Assembly: GCA_017430925.1 (NCBI GenBank)
Contig: JAFRMA010000002.1
Span: 1 to 44,041 of the forward strand
DNA from: Solobacterium sp.
GTDB lineage: Bacteria > Bacillota_I > Bacilli_A > Erysipelotrichales > Erysipelotrichaceae
Direction of reading: 5' to 3'
DNA length: 44,041 nucleotides
A program made the position numbers and the translations under genes. The notes beneath the pieces were generated by a model. The model saw only the letters and a list, made by a program, of their open reading frames with translations. It had not been told where the DNA came from and did not search any database. Positions 23,074 through 32,009 of the stretch are shown one piece after another. Within the stretch, counting starts at the first letter, position 1; each line of letters opens with the position of its first letter.

Positions 23074-23937
23074 ATGGAAAAGTATGGATTGGTGCTTGAA
23101 GGCGGAGGTGTACGCGGAGCGTATACGGCAGGGGCTCTGGCATGGCTGAATGATCAGGGAATTGTTTTTGATTACAGCGTCGGCATATCTTCCGGTGCTG
23201 TGTACCTGGCATGTTACGAACTGGCAAACAAGGAATCTGCCAGGAATATGTGTCTGTATTATGCGACAGACAAAGAGAATGTAGGTGTACGTGCTTTCCT
23301 CAGAGAAGGCCATTATGTTGCCTATGAACATCTGGTTAATGATTATCTGATCAAGAAAGAACACCTGGATGTAGAAAAACTGAGAGATCAGAAAGTCAAT
23401 ATGGAAATCGGTCTGTACGATCTGGAGAAAGGTGAAACCGTGTGGTTCGGCAGTGAGTATCTGGAAAACAAACTGAGATTACTGCGTGCTGCCTGTGCGC
23501 TTCCGATTGCGTCGGCACCGGTGGAATTCCAAGGGAAACTCTATCTGGACGGCGGTGTCACAAAGATGATCCCGATTGAACGCTCTGTGGAACAGGGATG
23601 CACAAAACACCTGGTTATTACCACAAAGCCGGCAGACTTTGTGCGTAAGCCGGGAAGCCCTGCGGTAAAGATCATGATGCGTATGTTTTACCATGATTAT
23701 CCGAAACTGAGAGAAGATTATAATGTCCGTCACCTGAATTACTATAAGCAGATGGATCTGATTGAAAAGCTGATCCAGGAAGGGAATGCGGTCATGGTCA
23801 GACCGACCAAGACCGTAAATGTGTCCAGGTATAAGGGAGACAGTAAAGATCTGGCAGAATTATATGATCTGGGTTACCAGGACATGGAAGACAGAAAAGA
23901 AGAAATCTTCCGCTTCATGGGGAAGAACAATGATTAA
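23074..23937 (+). CDS. Patatin-like phospholipase (RssA/YchK type)
   Basis: 287 residues. Oxyanion GGGVRG (10-15), nucleophile elbow GISSG (Ser39) and catalytic Asp159 in LDGGV form the patatin Ser-Asp dyad. Likely a cytoplasmic lipid acyl hydrolase. AGAGGA precedes the start. Its end overlaps the HAD gene by 8 nt. It follows two membrane/envelope genes, which suits a role in lipid turnover. Confidence 0.9.
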   Translation: MEKYGLVLEGGGVRGAYTAGALAWLNDQGIVFDYSVGISSGAVYLACYELANKESARNMCLYYATDKENVGVRAFLREGHYVAYEHLVNDYLIKKEHLDVEKLRDQKVNMEIGLYDLEKGETVWFGSEYLENKLRLLRAACALPIASAPVEFQGKLYLDGGVTKMIPIERSVEQGCTKHLVITTKPADFVRKPGSPAVKIMMRMFYHDYPKLREDYNVRHLNYYKQMDLIEKLIQEGNAVMVRPTKTVNVSRYKGDSKDLAELYDLGYQDMEDRKEEIFRFMGKNND

Positions 23938-24742
23938 ACTTGTAGTATGTGATCTGGACGGTACGATCATTGACGAACAGAATCATTGTGATGTGTCAGT
24001 GACTAACGCGATCCGGAAATTACATGAGTCCGGAATTGCATTCGCGATATGTACAGGTCGTCCGATTGATACGATTACAGATATGATGAAGGACTGGGGA
24101 CTTGCGGGAATCACGGATTTCATCGTAGGCAGTAACGGCGGTGAGGTCATGGATAACCGTACAGGAAAGAGATACTATTCCTACAGTCTGGAACCGGAAG
24201 TATTACACAAGATCGTGGATGAGTATTCCGCACTGGGATTGATTGCGACTTACTATACCGCGGATATCCTCTATGTCAGCGAGATCACGGAGGAAGTGAA
24301 TAAAGTAATTCAGCGTATCCGGATCCCTGTGGTAAAGACGGATATCAAGGCGATGATCACCAAGCCGGAAATCAAGGAGATGTTTATCGTAGAACCTGCG
24401 CAGATGGCTGAAGTCGAGGCGTATTATCAGGCACATCGTGATCCCAGGTATATCGGCTTTAAGACAGCCGTAGATCTGTTTGAGTTCAATCATCCGTTAC
24501 TGTCAAAAGAAGTCGGACTGAAGATCATCGTGGAGATCATGAATATCACCGGTGATGAGGTCATGGCTTTCGGAGATACGACGAATGATATAGAGATGCT
24601 GAAGTTCGCGAAGTACGGTATATGTATGGACAACGGTACACAGGATGCCAAGGATATAAGCTTTGACATCGCTCCTTCGATCCATGATAAAGGTTTTGCT
24701 AAATATATTGAAGAACACATACGTAACGGAAATTATGTATAA
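23930..24742 (+). CDS. HAD-superfamily phosphatase, Cof type
   Basis: 270 residues. Motif I is CDLDGTI (D8, D10), motif II lies in AICTGRP, and motif IV AFGDTTNDIEML has GDTTND instead of the common GDGxND. The Cof/YidA subfamily dephosphorylates sugar phosphates and related small molecules. ATG 23930 is chosen over the longer frame because it begins the HAD strand and follows GGGGAAG. It overlaps the patatin gene. Confidence 0.9.
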   Translation: MIKLVVCDLDGTIIDEQNHCDVSVTNAIRKLHESGIAFAICTGRPIDTITDMMKDWGLAGITDFIVGSNGGEVMDNRTGKRYYSYSLEPEVLHKIVDEYSALGLIATYYTADILYVSEITEEVNKVIQRIRIPVVKTDIKAMITKPEIKEMFIVEPAQMAEVEAYYQAHRDPRYIGFKTAVDLFEFNHPLLSKEVGLKIIVEIMNITGDEVMAFGDTTNDIEMLKFAKYGICMDNGTQDAKDISFDIAPSIHDKGFAKYIEEHIRNGNYV

Positions 24743-24767
24743 TTAAAGAGTCAGAAAGGGTTTTGTT

Positions 24768-26276
24768 ATGAAAGCGATAATGGTGATGTATGATTCCCTG
24801 ATCCGTGATCTGTTGGAACCATATGGATGTGACTGGACAAAAACACCGAATTTTAAGCGTCTCGCCGAGAGAAGTGTAAAATTCGATCAGTGCTATGTCG
24901 GCAGTATGCCCTGCATGCCCGCCAGACGTGAATTACATACCGGCAGAGCGAATTTTCTGCACCGCAGCTGGGGACCTCTGGAACCGTATGATGACTCTGT
25001 CCCTGAGATCCTGAAGAAAGCAGGTATTTATACGCACCTGGTCAGTGATCATCAGCACTACTGGGAAGACGGCGGATGTACATATCACACACGGTATTCA
25101 TCCTGGGATGCCAGCAGAGGTCAGGAAGGTGATCCGTGGCAGGCAGATCTGAATGTGAAGTTTGACCGTACAACGGTATTCAATGCCACAAACCAGATCC
25201 TGGAGAGAGTTCCTTTATACCGTAACTGGTACAGTATAGATGAACGTAACCGCCGGTATATGGACGAAGAGGAAAAAACACCGCAGGCAGTCACCTTCAA
25301 GGGTGGTCTGCAGTTTATTGACCAGAACCATGGCGTGGATAACTGGTTCCTGCAGGTAGAGACATTTGATCCGCATGAACCGTTCTATGTACTGAAAGAT
25401 GACCGTGATTTATATCCGCATCCGCATGAATTTGTGGGTGACGCAATGGACGACTGGCCGCCTTACGCAAAAGTCAGTGAAGATGAAAAGACCGTAGAAC
25501 ATGTACGTTATGTCTATGCGGCATTGATGTCCAAGTGTGACCGCTATCTTGGGAAGATCCTGGATAAGATGGATGAATACGGATTGTGGGAAGATACCAT
25601 GTTGATCGTGAATACCGATCATGGCTTCCTGCTTGGTGAACATGGATGGTGGGGTAAGACAGCGATGCCGATGTGGCATGAGATCTCTCATACACCGTTG
25701 TTTGTCTATGATCCCCGGTTCAAGGAAACAGCCGGACAGACACGTCAGGAACTTGTACAGACAGTGGATATCGCAGCAACATTGCTGGAATTCTTCGGCC
25801 TGCCTCTGACCAAGGATATGGAAGGCAGACCTCTGCGCCAGGTAATAGAGTCTCATGAACCGATCCGTGATTACGCTGTATTCGGCTATTTCGGAAGCCA
25901 GATCGATGTTACCGACGGCAGATATGTTTATATGCATGCGGCAGAACATCCGGAAGTACAGAATTATGAATATACCCTGATGCCTACGCATATGCGTCAG
26001 ATGTTCCAGCCGGAAGAACTGCAGAACATACAGTTGTCGGAACCGTTTAGTTTTACCAAGGGTATGCGCCTGATGAAGATCAAGGCAGGAAACTCCATGG
26101 GTGATACAAACTCTTTCGGGTCCATGTTGTACGACAGAGGAGCAGATCCAAAAGAGACAGTATTGGTTGAAAATCCGGAAGTTACGGAAAGAATGAAGGA
26201 ATATATCGCTGAATTCATGACCGAAAATGACGCTCCGGAAGAATTATTTGAACGCTACGGCTTAGAGAAACAATAG
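24768..26276 (+). CDS. Cys-type sulfatase
   Basis: 502 residues. Alkaline-phosphatase-like fold with the sulfatase signature PCMPARRELHTGR: C49-x-P51-x-R53, where Cys is oxidised to formylglycine. Later metal-site motifs are NTDHGFLLGEHGWWGK and FDPHEP. No signal peptide, so it acts inside the cell on an imported sulfate ester, probably of a sugar. It is followed by its maturase gene. AGAAAGGG gives the ribosome site. Confidence 0.92.
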   Translation: MKAIMVMYDSLIRDLLEPYGCDWTKTPNFKRLAERSVKFDQCYVGSMPCMPARRELHTGRANFLHRSWGPLEPYDDSVPEILKKAGIYTHLVSDHQHYWEDGGCTYHTRYSSWDASRGQEGDPWQADLNVKFDRTTVFNATNQILERVPLYRNWYSIDERNRRYMDEEEKTPQAVTFKGGLQFIDQNHGVDNWFLQVETFDPHEPFYVLKDDRDLYPHPHEFVGDAMDDWPPYAKVSEDEKTVEHVRYVYAALMSKCDRYLGKILDKMDEYGLWEDTMLIVNTDHGFLLGEHGWWGKTAMPMWHEISHTPLFVYDPRFKETAGQTRQELVQTVDIAATLLEFFGLPLTKDMEGRPLRQVIESHEPIRDYAVFGYFGSQIDVTDGRYVYMHAAEHPEVQNYEYTLMPTHMRQMFQPEELQNIQLSEPFSFTKGMRLMKIKAGNSMGDTNSFGSMLYDRGADPKETVLVENPEVTERMKEYIAEFMTENDAPEELFERYGLEKQ

Positions 26277-26323
26277 AAAGTGTGTGATAGCCTGTTCATA
26301 CAGGTCATCTTTGTATGTGAGAT

Positions 26324-27427
26324 ATGCCGGCTGTAAATGTACTGATCAAACCTGCGTCCAGTATGTGCAATATGCATTGCGACTATTGTTTTTACTGTGA
26401 TGAAGCAGTAAACCGCAAACAATCTTCCTATGGCTATATGAGCCGGGAGACCGCTGACAACGTGATCCGGAAGACCCTGGAATTTGCGGAAGGCGCCTGT
26501 GCGTTTGCGTTTCAGGGCGGAGAGCCGACACTGTGCGGCGTAGAGTTTTACCGGTACTTTACGGAACAGGTGAAGAAGTACAACACAAGGAATCTGAAGG
26601 TCAGTTATGCCCTGCAGACCAACGGCCTGATCCTGGATGAAGAATGGTGTCAGTTCTTCGCGGAGAATCATTTCCTGCTAGGGGTATCGGTGGATGGTAT
26701 ACAATCTGTACATGACAAATACAGGCATTACCTGAACGGTGATACATATGAGCGTATCCTGGCTAATACCAGACTTCTGGATCAGTACCATGTGGACTAC
26801 AACATTCTTACGGTAGTGCACAAGGCATCCGCTGCGGCAGTCAAAGAGATCTATCAGAATTACCGTGAGAACGGATGGAAGTATCTGCAGTTTATTGCCT
26901 GTCTGGATCCTCTGGCGGATGAGAGAGGAAACCAGGAGTATTCACTTACACCGGAGATCTATGCGGAATTCCTGAATACATTGTTTGATCTCTGGTACAA
27001 GGATCTGATCCTGGGGAGAGAACCGTATATCCGTCAGTTTGATAACTATATCGGCATCTTACTTGGCATAGAACCGGAATCCTGTGAACAGAGAGGCATG
27101 TGCGCGGTACAGAATGTGATTGAGGCAGACGGCAGCGTATATCCCTGTGATTTCTATGTGCTGGACGATTATTATCTGGGAAATCTGAACAAGAATGAAT
27201 ACCTGGATATCTATCTGCGCAGGAAGTCCATGGGATTTATCGAGAGATCTGCAAAGCCTCATGAAGAGTGTATGAAATGTAAATGGGGCGTATTGTGCAG
27301 AGGCGGATGTTTCCGCAACCGTGAGAAGACACAGAGTCTGAATTACTTCTGTGAAGCATATAAAGTATTCTTTGAGAAGAATATCAATAAGATGATGAAT
27401 GCCGCGAGGATCATCAGTCAGCGTTAG
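26324..27427 (+). CDS. Anaerobic sulfatase-maturating enzyme (radical SAM)
   Basis: 367 residues. Radical SAM cluster C15-x3-C19-x2-C22 (MCNMHCDYC), and a C-terminal SPASM region with CMKCKWGVLCRGGCFRN and earlier RGMCAV...GSVYPCDFY cysteines for auxiliary clusters. It converts the sulfatase Cys to formylglycine without oxygen. The direct sulfatase neighbour fits its job. The start codon ATG 26324 has only a modest GTGAG upstream; a CCTGT/ACAGG hairpin lies between the genes. Confidence 0.92.
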   Translation: MPAVNVLIKPASSMCNMHCDYCFYCDEAVNRKQSSYGYMSRETADNVIRKTLEFAEGACAFAFQGGEPTLCGVEFYRYFTEQVKKYNTRNLKVSYALQTNGLILDEEWCQFFAENHFLLGVSVDGIQSVHDKYRHYLNGDTYERILANTRLLDQYHVDYNILTVVHKASAAAVKEIYQNYRENGWKYLQFIACLDPLADERGNQEYSLTPEIYAEFLNTLFDLWYKDLILGREPYIRQFDNYIGILLGIEPESCEQRGMCAVQNVIEADGSVYPCDFYVLDDYYLGNLNKNEYLDIYLRRKSMGFIERSAKPHEECMKCKWGVLCRGGCFRNREKTQSLNYFCEAYKVFFEKNINKMMNAARIISQR

Positions 27428-27435
27428 GAGGCAAC

Positions 27436-28338
27436 ATGAAACTGGGTAGTATTGAAGTTCCCCGGCTGGGATTGGGATGTATGCGTATCGCATCCATGAC
27501 CGATGCTCAGGCAGACACCTATATCCGTACGGCACTGGATGAAGGATTGTATTTCTTTGACCATGCGGATATCTACAGCGGAGGGCAGAGTGAGATCATC
27601 TTCGGCAAGGCTCTGAAGAGAACCGGAAGAAGAGAAGATGTCGTTCTGCAGTCCAAGTGCGGAATACGAAGGGGAATGTATGATCTGTCCGGAGAGTATA
27701 TTCTGTCTTCTGTGGATGGTATTCTGGAGCGTTTACAGGCAGATTACCTGGATGTGCTGGTCCTGCACCGTCCGGATGCGCTGATGGAACCGGAAGAGAT
27801 TGCGGAAGCGTTTGATCAGCTGAAAGAATCCGGGAAAGTACGTGAATTCGGTGTCAGTAATATGAACAGCAGACAGATTGAGTTACTGCAGAAGTATGTA
27901 CACCAGAAGATTATTACCGACCAGATGCAGCTGAGTCTGACCAACTGTTCAATGATCCGGGAAGGAATCAATGTCAACATTGAAGTACAGGATAAAGGCG
28001 TAGACAGAGACGGGAATATCCTGGATTACTGCCGGCTGAACGATATCACGATACAGACATGGTCACCGTTGCAGTATGGCATGTTCTCCGGCACATTCCT
28101 GAATCATCCGGATTTTCCGGAACTGAATGAAGAATTAGACAGACAGAGTGAAGTCTACGGTATCACGAAAGAAGCAGCAGCCTGCGCATGGATCCTGCGT
28201 CATCCGGCAAAGATGCAGGTGATCGTAGGTACCACAAATCCTGCCCGTATGCATGGGTTTGCACAGGCAGAAAAGATCTCCATGACCAGAGAAGACTGGT
28301 ACCGGCTATATATTGCGGCAGGCAACAGACTGCCTTAA
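27436..28338 (+). CDS. Aldo/keto reductase (YdhF-like)
   Basis: 300 residues, TIM-barrel AKR with catalytic tetrad D45, Y47 (HADIYS), K74 (QSKCGI) and H111 (VLHRPD). The C-terminal MQVIVGTTNPARM segment binds NADP(H). YdhF-type AKRs reduce small aldehydes or ketones; here the substrate is probably a sugar intermediate released after desulfation (inference). It sits behind GTTAGGAGG with 8 nt from the maturase stop, in the same operon. Confidence 0.92.
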   Translation: MKLGSIEVPRLGLGCMRIASMTDAQADTYIRTALDEGLYFFDHADIYSGGQSEIIFGKALKRTGRREDVVLQSKCGIRRGMYDLSGEYILSSVDGILERLQADYLDVLVLHRPDALMEPEEIAEAFDQLKESGKVREFGVSNMNSRQIELLQKYVHQKIITDQMQLSLTNCSMIREGINVNIEVQDKGVDRDGNILDYCRLNDITIQTWSPLQYGMFSGTFLNHPDFPELNEELDRQSEVYGITKEAAACAWILRHPAKMQVIVGTTNPARMHGFAQAEKISMTREDWYRLYIAAGNRLP

Positions 28339-28347
28339 GGAGGAAAC

Positions 28348-29262
28348 ATGAAACGCATGATAGGTGTATGTGTGCCGATGGTCACACCAATGGATGATCA
28401 GGGGAACCTGGATCTGGAATCAACTGTATCACTGACAAATCATCTGATTGAACGCGGAGTCTCTGCGTTATATCCCTGCGGAACAACCGGTGAAGTGAAG
28501 AACCTTACCCCGGAAGAAAGAAAAGCATTTGCGGAGACCGTGGTAAAGGCAGCTGCCGGAAGAGTACCGGTATTTGTACAGGTGGGCGGGGAGACTACAG
28601 CTGTGACAGCAGATCTGGCCAGACATGCGTATGAATGCGGTGCTGACGGATTGGGAATGTTAACACCGACGTATTATCCTCTGACGGATGAAGAACTTCT
28701 GGACTACTATATTACCTGTACACATGTTGTGCCGGAAGATTTCCCAATCTATCTCTATGGAATTCCGTTCCTGGCAGTGAATCGTCTGAGTCCGGCGCTG
28801 GTCGCCAGGATTGCGGAGACCTGCCCCAATGTGAAGGGTATCAAGTACAGTGTGGGAGATGTCCTTACACTGATGTCGTTTGCGGAGATCCGTGACCATA
28901 CGTTTGATGTTCTGGTAGCACCGGTACAGATGTTACTGCCGGCATTGGCCGCAGGTATGTGCGGTACGGTATCCGGTATGTGCAATGTGATCCCGGAAGA
29001 TCTGAATACCATGTTTGCCTTGTATGAGGAAGGAAAGATCAATGAATGCCGTGAATTACAGGTCAGAGTAAAAAAGATTGCGAATATGTTTGCTGCCAAG
29101 GAAGCTGCCAAGTGTAAGGCAATGCTGAAACGTGCTGGTGTCCTGCGCAGTGATGCCATGCGTCTGCCGCAGAAGGCTCTGAATGATGCGGAACGTGAGG
29201 AGTTATTCGCGTTTATGGATAAGGAATATCCATCCTATTCTTTTCAGAGAGGTAACCAATGA
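28348..29262 (+). CDS. DapA/NanA-family class I aldolase
   Basis: 304 residues. Pyruvate-aldolase features: GTTGE (45-49), Tyr137 in YLYGIP and Schiff-base Lys166 in GIKYSVGD. The family includes dihydrodipicolinate synthase, N-acetylneuraminate lyase and KDG aldolases. Location next to a sulfatase and an aldo/keto reductase favours a sugar-acid aldolase over lysine biosynthesis, but residues alone do not settle it. TAAGGAGG precedes the start; its stop overlaps the next gene (ATGA). Confidence 0.85.
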   Translation: MKRMIGVCVPMVTPMDDQGNLDLESTVSLTNHLIERGVSALYPCGTTGEVKNLTPEERKAFAETVVKAAAGRVPVFVQVGGETTAVTADLARHAYECGADGLGMLTPTYYPLTDEELLDYYITCTHVVPEDFPIYLYGIPFLAVNRLSPALVARIAETCPNVKGIKYSVGDVLTLMSFAEIRDHTFDVLVAPVQMLLPALAAGMCGTVSGMCNVIPEDLNTMFALYEEGKINECRELQVRVKKIANMFAAKEAAKCKAMLKRAGVLRSDAMRLPQKALNDAEREELFAFMDKEYPSYSFQRGNQ

Positions 29263-29813
29263 CAAAGTTAAAGCAAGGAGAGAAGTTCCCCAACCTGCAG
29301 TTTGATACTGCTGACAAACAAGGATTACAGGTATACGATATTCTAAAGGGTAAGACTGTCTTCTGGGTATTGCGGTATATCGGCTGCCCGACATGCCGTC
29401 TGGATGTACATCAGCTGGCACAGAGATATACAGAGATCCAGGATGCCGGCGCACAGGTCTATGTCGTCATGCAGAGTGATCCTGAACATATACACAAGGA
29501 TCTCGCAAAGACAAATACTGTCCTGCCTTTTGAAATCATCTGTGATCCTGAACAGGTCTTCTACAGCACCCTGAGTGTGGAGCCCGCAAAGTCCACGTTA
29601 AAACTGGCAGGTTCCGGAATCATGAAGTTACTCAAGAAGGGGAAAGAAGCACGTCAGGCAGGATTCAGTCACGGAGATTACGAAGGAAATGAACTACAAC
29701 TTCCGGCATGTTTCATTGTTGGCGAAGACGGAACAGCAGAATATGTGCATTATGCGCGGAATATCGCGGATATGCCCACGATTGATGAATTACTGGGAAT
29801 ACTGAGAAAGTAG
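29259..29813 (+). CDS. Peroxiredoxin-like (AhpC/TSA) protein
   Basis: 184 residues with a thioredoxin-like fold: LRYIGCPTCRLDVHQL carries C43 and C46 (CPTC), followed by VMQSDPEHI and a late ACFIVGEDGTAEYVHY strand. It resembles AhpC/TSA-type redoxins that reduce peroxides or act as disulfide reductases. It overlaps the aldolase gene by 4 nt and precedes a ferredoxin gene, so a redox role in the operon is plausible. Confidence 0.8.
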   Translation: MTKLKQGEKFPNLQFDTADKQGLQVYDILKGKTVFWVLRYIGCPTCRLDVHQLAQRYTEIQDAGAQVYVVMQSDPEHIHKDLAKTNTVLPFEIICDPEQVFYSTLSVEPAKSTLKLAGSGIMKLLKKGKEARQAGFSHGDYEGNELQLPACFIVGEDGTAEYVHYARNIADMPTIDELLGILRK

Positions 29814-29837
29814 AGCATAGATAAGGAGGATAAGAAT

Positions 29838-30017
29838 ATGCCTGCAAAAGTGAATGAAGAAGTATGTATCGGCTGCGGAGCTTGTGTCGGAACATGCCCG
29901 ATGGAAGCAATCGACCTTAATGATGAAAATCATGCGGCAGTAAACGAAGAGGTTTGTATCTCCTGCGGTGCCTGTGTCGGCGCCTGCCCGATGGGAGCTA
30001 TTGAACTTTCTGACTGA
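29838..30017 (+). CDS. 2[4Fe-4S] ferredoxin
   Basis: 59 residues; starts after AAGGAGG. Two CxxCxxCxxxCP motifs (CIGCGACVGTCP at 10-21 and CISCGACVGACP at 40-51) bind two [4Fe-4S] clusters. It is a clostridial-type electron carrier, possibly supplying electrons to the radical SAM maturase upstream. Last gene of the run. Confidence 0.95.
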   Translation: MPAKVNEEVCIGCGACVGTCPMEAIDLNDENHAAVNEEVCISCGACVGACPMGAIELSD

Positions 30018-30031
30018 TAATCACAAAAAAG

Positions 30032-30059
30032 AAGAACTGTTTGTCACAGTTCTTTTTTT
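30032..30059. terminator. Bidirectional terminator between convergent operons
   Basis: AAGAACTGT (30032-30040) pairs with ACAGTTCTT (30046-30054), loop 5 nt, T run after and A run (30024-30031) before, so it serves both strands. Confidence 0.88.
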
Positions 30060-30060
30060 G

Positions 30061-31347
30061 TTAACTATTCGGGGTTTCTTCCGGCTCGGGTTCTGCCTTA
30101 GCTCGGAAATCAGTGGCTTTCAAGATTGCGTCACTTGGCTTGATCTCATCACTTGACCATGGTTTGAGATATAACATGTAGAACTCATCGAAGGTCATAT
30201 TCTTCTCGTAGACAGCGCGTGCCACTTCTTTGCCTACATAGCGGTAATGCCAGGATTCAAAATCATATCCTGTGATGGATTTCTTACCGTCCGGATAACG
30301 CAGGATCCAGCCGAAGTCCATACAATTCATGCTTAACCAGCGGTAGGCGTTGGTCTGCAGGAATTCTGTCTTGTCATCTTCGTTGGTTGCGGCTACGTCT
30401 ACGGTGAAGCCTGTCTGGTGTTCACTGAAGCCGGGACGAGCGCTTAATTCATCCGTGCGTTCCTGACCGTAAGCTTGTACATAACTCTTGTATAATGTGT
30501 CCTGCTGTTCATAAGAACGATAGGCGCTGGTGGCATAGAAGGTAACACCTACAGCTCTGCCTCCGTCACAGAGCTCCTTGAAGGCATCTGCGGCGACACC
30601 TGCGAGTTCTCTGCCTTCTGCCGCATACCAGTTGGACATCCCGGACAGATTCGCAGGTACGTAGGACTCACTGAGGTAATAACTCTTGTTTACCAGCATT
30701 TCCACACTGCTTTCGTCATCCACAGGGTGGGTATCCAGATACGGTGTGTAGTAGTTTCCGCTGAGCGTGAAATTGTTCGGAGAGTTATCCGCGTGATTCT
30801 TACAGTCATCGATATACGCCTGTTCGTTATACTGGTAATCGTAGACAAGCAGGGGAGTCATCTCATAGAATTTCAGACTCTTGTACATATTCTCAATCTG
30901 TCCGTCGGTATAGCCTTTCTCATGCAGACGGTGGATCAGAAGGAAGTCCTGGGCAGATAATGTACGGTCACCCTGGATAATGGCATAGAAGTTCAGATAG
31001 TCTGTATTGACAGACTTATCTTTGATACAGGATGCCAGATATGGGGAATAGTAGGAATTATCCAGGAGTCTGGAGGCGAGCTTCTGTTCACGGATCGCCT
31101 TGATCTCTTCTTTGTTATAACCGAGTTTCTTCAGGTTGCTGGACTGTATGGAGCGGGGGATAAAGATCAGACACAAAAGAGCTACAATTCCCAGCAATAC
31201 ATAGATGACTTCTTTACGAAGACGAAGTCTGTGTCTGACCACCATACGTTTTTCTCCGGTGGTCTGGACATTGGCTTTCTGTTTACCGGGTAAGACTAAT
31301 TTGTAACGCTTCCAGATAGGTCTCTTTTTCTTCTTTTTCTGTGTCAT
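30061..31347 (-). CDS. VanY-type D-Ala-D-Ala carboxypeptidase (M15B)
   Basis: 428 residues. A basic N-terminus and one membrane span (about 47-66) anchor it facing outwards. The C-terminal domain has M15B zinc motifs: GVTFYATSAYRS, SEHQTGFTVDVA (HxxxxxxxD) and FESWHYRYVG (ExxH). It trims peptidoglycan stem peptides; such enzymes can resist glycopeptides but are mostly housekeeping. It overlaps the RluA gene by 4 nt (ATGA) and is the last gene of the - strand operon. No van cluster is present. Confidence 0.88.
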   Translation of the reverse strand: MTQKKKKKRPIWKRYKLVLPGKQKANVQTTGEKRMVVRHRLRLRKEVIYVLLGIVALLCLIFIPRSIQSSNLKKLGYNKEEIKAIREQKLASRLLDNSYYSPYLASCIKDKSVNTDYLNFYAIIQGDRTLSAQDFLLIHRLHEKGYTDGQIENMYKSLKFYEMTPLLVYDYQYNEQAYIDDCKNHADNSPNNFTLSGNYYTPYLDTHPVDDESSVEMLVNKSYYLSESYVPANLSGMSNWYAAEGRELAGVAADAFKELCDGGRAVGVTFYATSAYRSYEQQDTLYKSYVQAYGQERTDELSARPGFSEHQTGFTVDVAATNEDDKTEFLQTNAYRWLSMNCMDFGWILRYPDGKKSITGYDFESWHYRYVGKEVARAVYEKNMTFDEFYMLYLKPWSSDEIKPSDAILKATDFRAKAEPEPEETPNS

Positions 31348-32009
31348 TTCAATACCTCAAATTCTTTCCATGGCCATGTGTGAGGAGGTTCTGCGGTAAC
31401 TGTAATCAATTCTTTGGTTACCGGATGAACCAGACGCAGAGATACTGCGTATAAGGCAATCTGTCCCCTGCGGGGATGCGGGTGATAACGCTGATCGTTG
31501 ACCAGGGGCAATCCCCGGGAAGAGAACTGTACACGGATCTGATGCGATCTTCCGGTATGCAGAGAAATGCGTACCAGGGACATCTGTTCGTGTTCTTCCA
31601 GCACGGTATATGCCAGAGAGGCGTATTTCCCGTGAGATTCATCAGTTACTATTGTACGATTATTTTTCGTATCTTTACGTAAATAATCAGTAAATTCTCC
31701 GCTTTTTTTCGCCGGAATACCATCGGTAACCGCCAGATATTCTTTCTCAATTTCGTTTTTCCGGATCATTTCACTAAGCCGGGAAGCTGCCTTGCTGGTC
31801 TTCGCAAAAACCATGACACCCCCGACAGGACGATCCAGGCGGTGGACCAGGCCGAGATAGACATTCCCCGGTTTCTGGTACTTCTCCTTCAGATATTGTT
31901 TACACAAGGTAAGCAGATCTGGATCTTTACTTTCATCTTCCTGTACCGGGATATTCACGGGTTTCTCTACGAACAGGAGATGATTATCTTCGTATAATAC
32001 GTTAATCAT
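31344..32009 (-). CDS. RluA-family pseudouridine synthase
   Basis: 221 residues from the ATG at 32009, with motif II GLVHRLDRPVGGVMVFAKT (catalytic Asp in HRLDR) and later HTGRSHQIRVQF. No S4 domain, so it is the short form. It converts uridine to pseudouridine in rRNA or tRNA. The longer frame would begin in the methyltransferase gene; the chosen start overlaps that gene by 8 nt. Confidence 0.88.
   Translation of the reverse strand: MINVLYEDNHLLFVEKPVNIPVQEDESKDPDLLTLCKQYLKEKYQKPGNVYLGLVHRLDRPVGGVMVFAKTSKAASRLSEMIRKNEIEKEYLAVTDGIPAKKSGEFTDYLRKDTKNNRTIVTDESHGKYASLAYTVLEEHEQMSLVRISLHTGRSHQIRVQFSSRGLPLVNDQRYHPHPRRGQIALYAVSLRLVHPVTKELITVTAEPPHTWPWKEFEVLK

Noticed and set aside
23819..23929. Upstream extension of the HAD phosphatase
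   Set aside because: It lies out of frame inside the patatin gene and the HAD fold begins at 23930.
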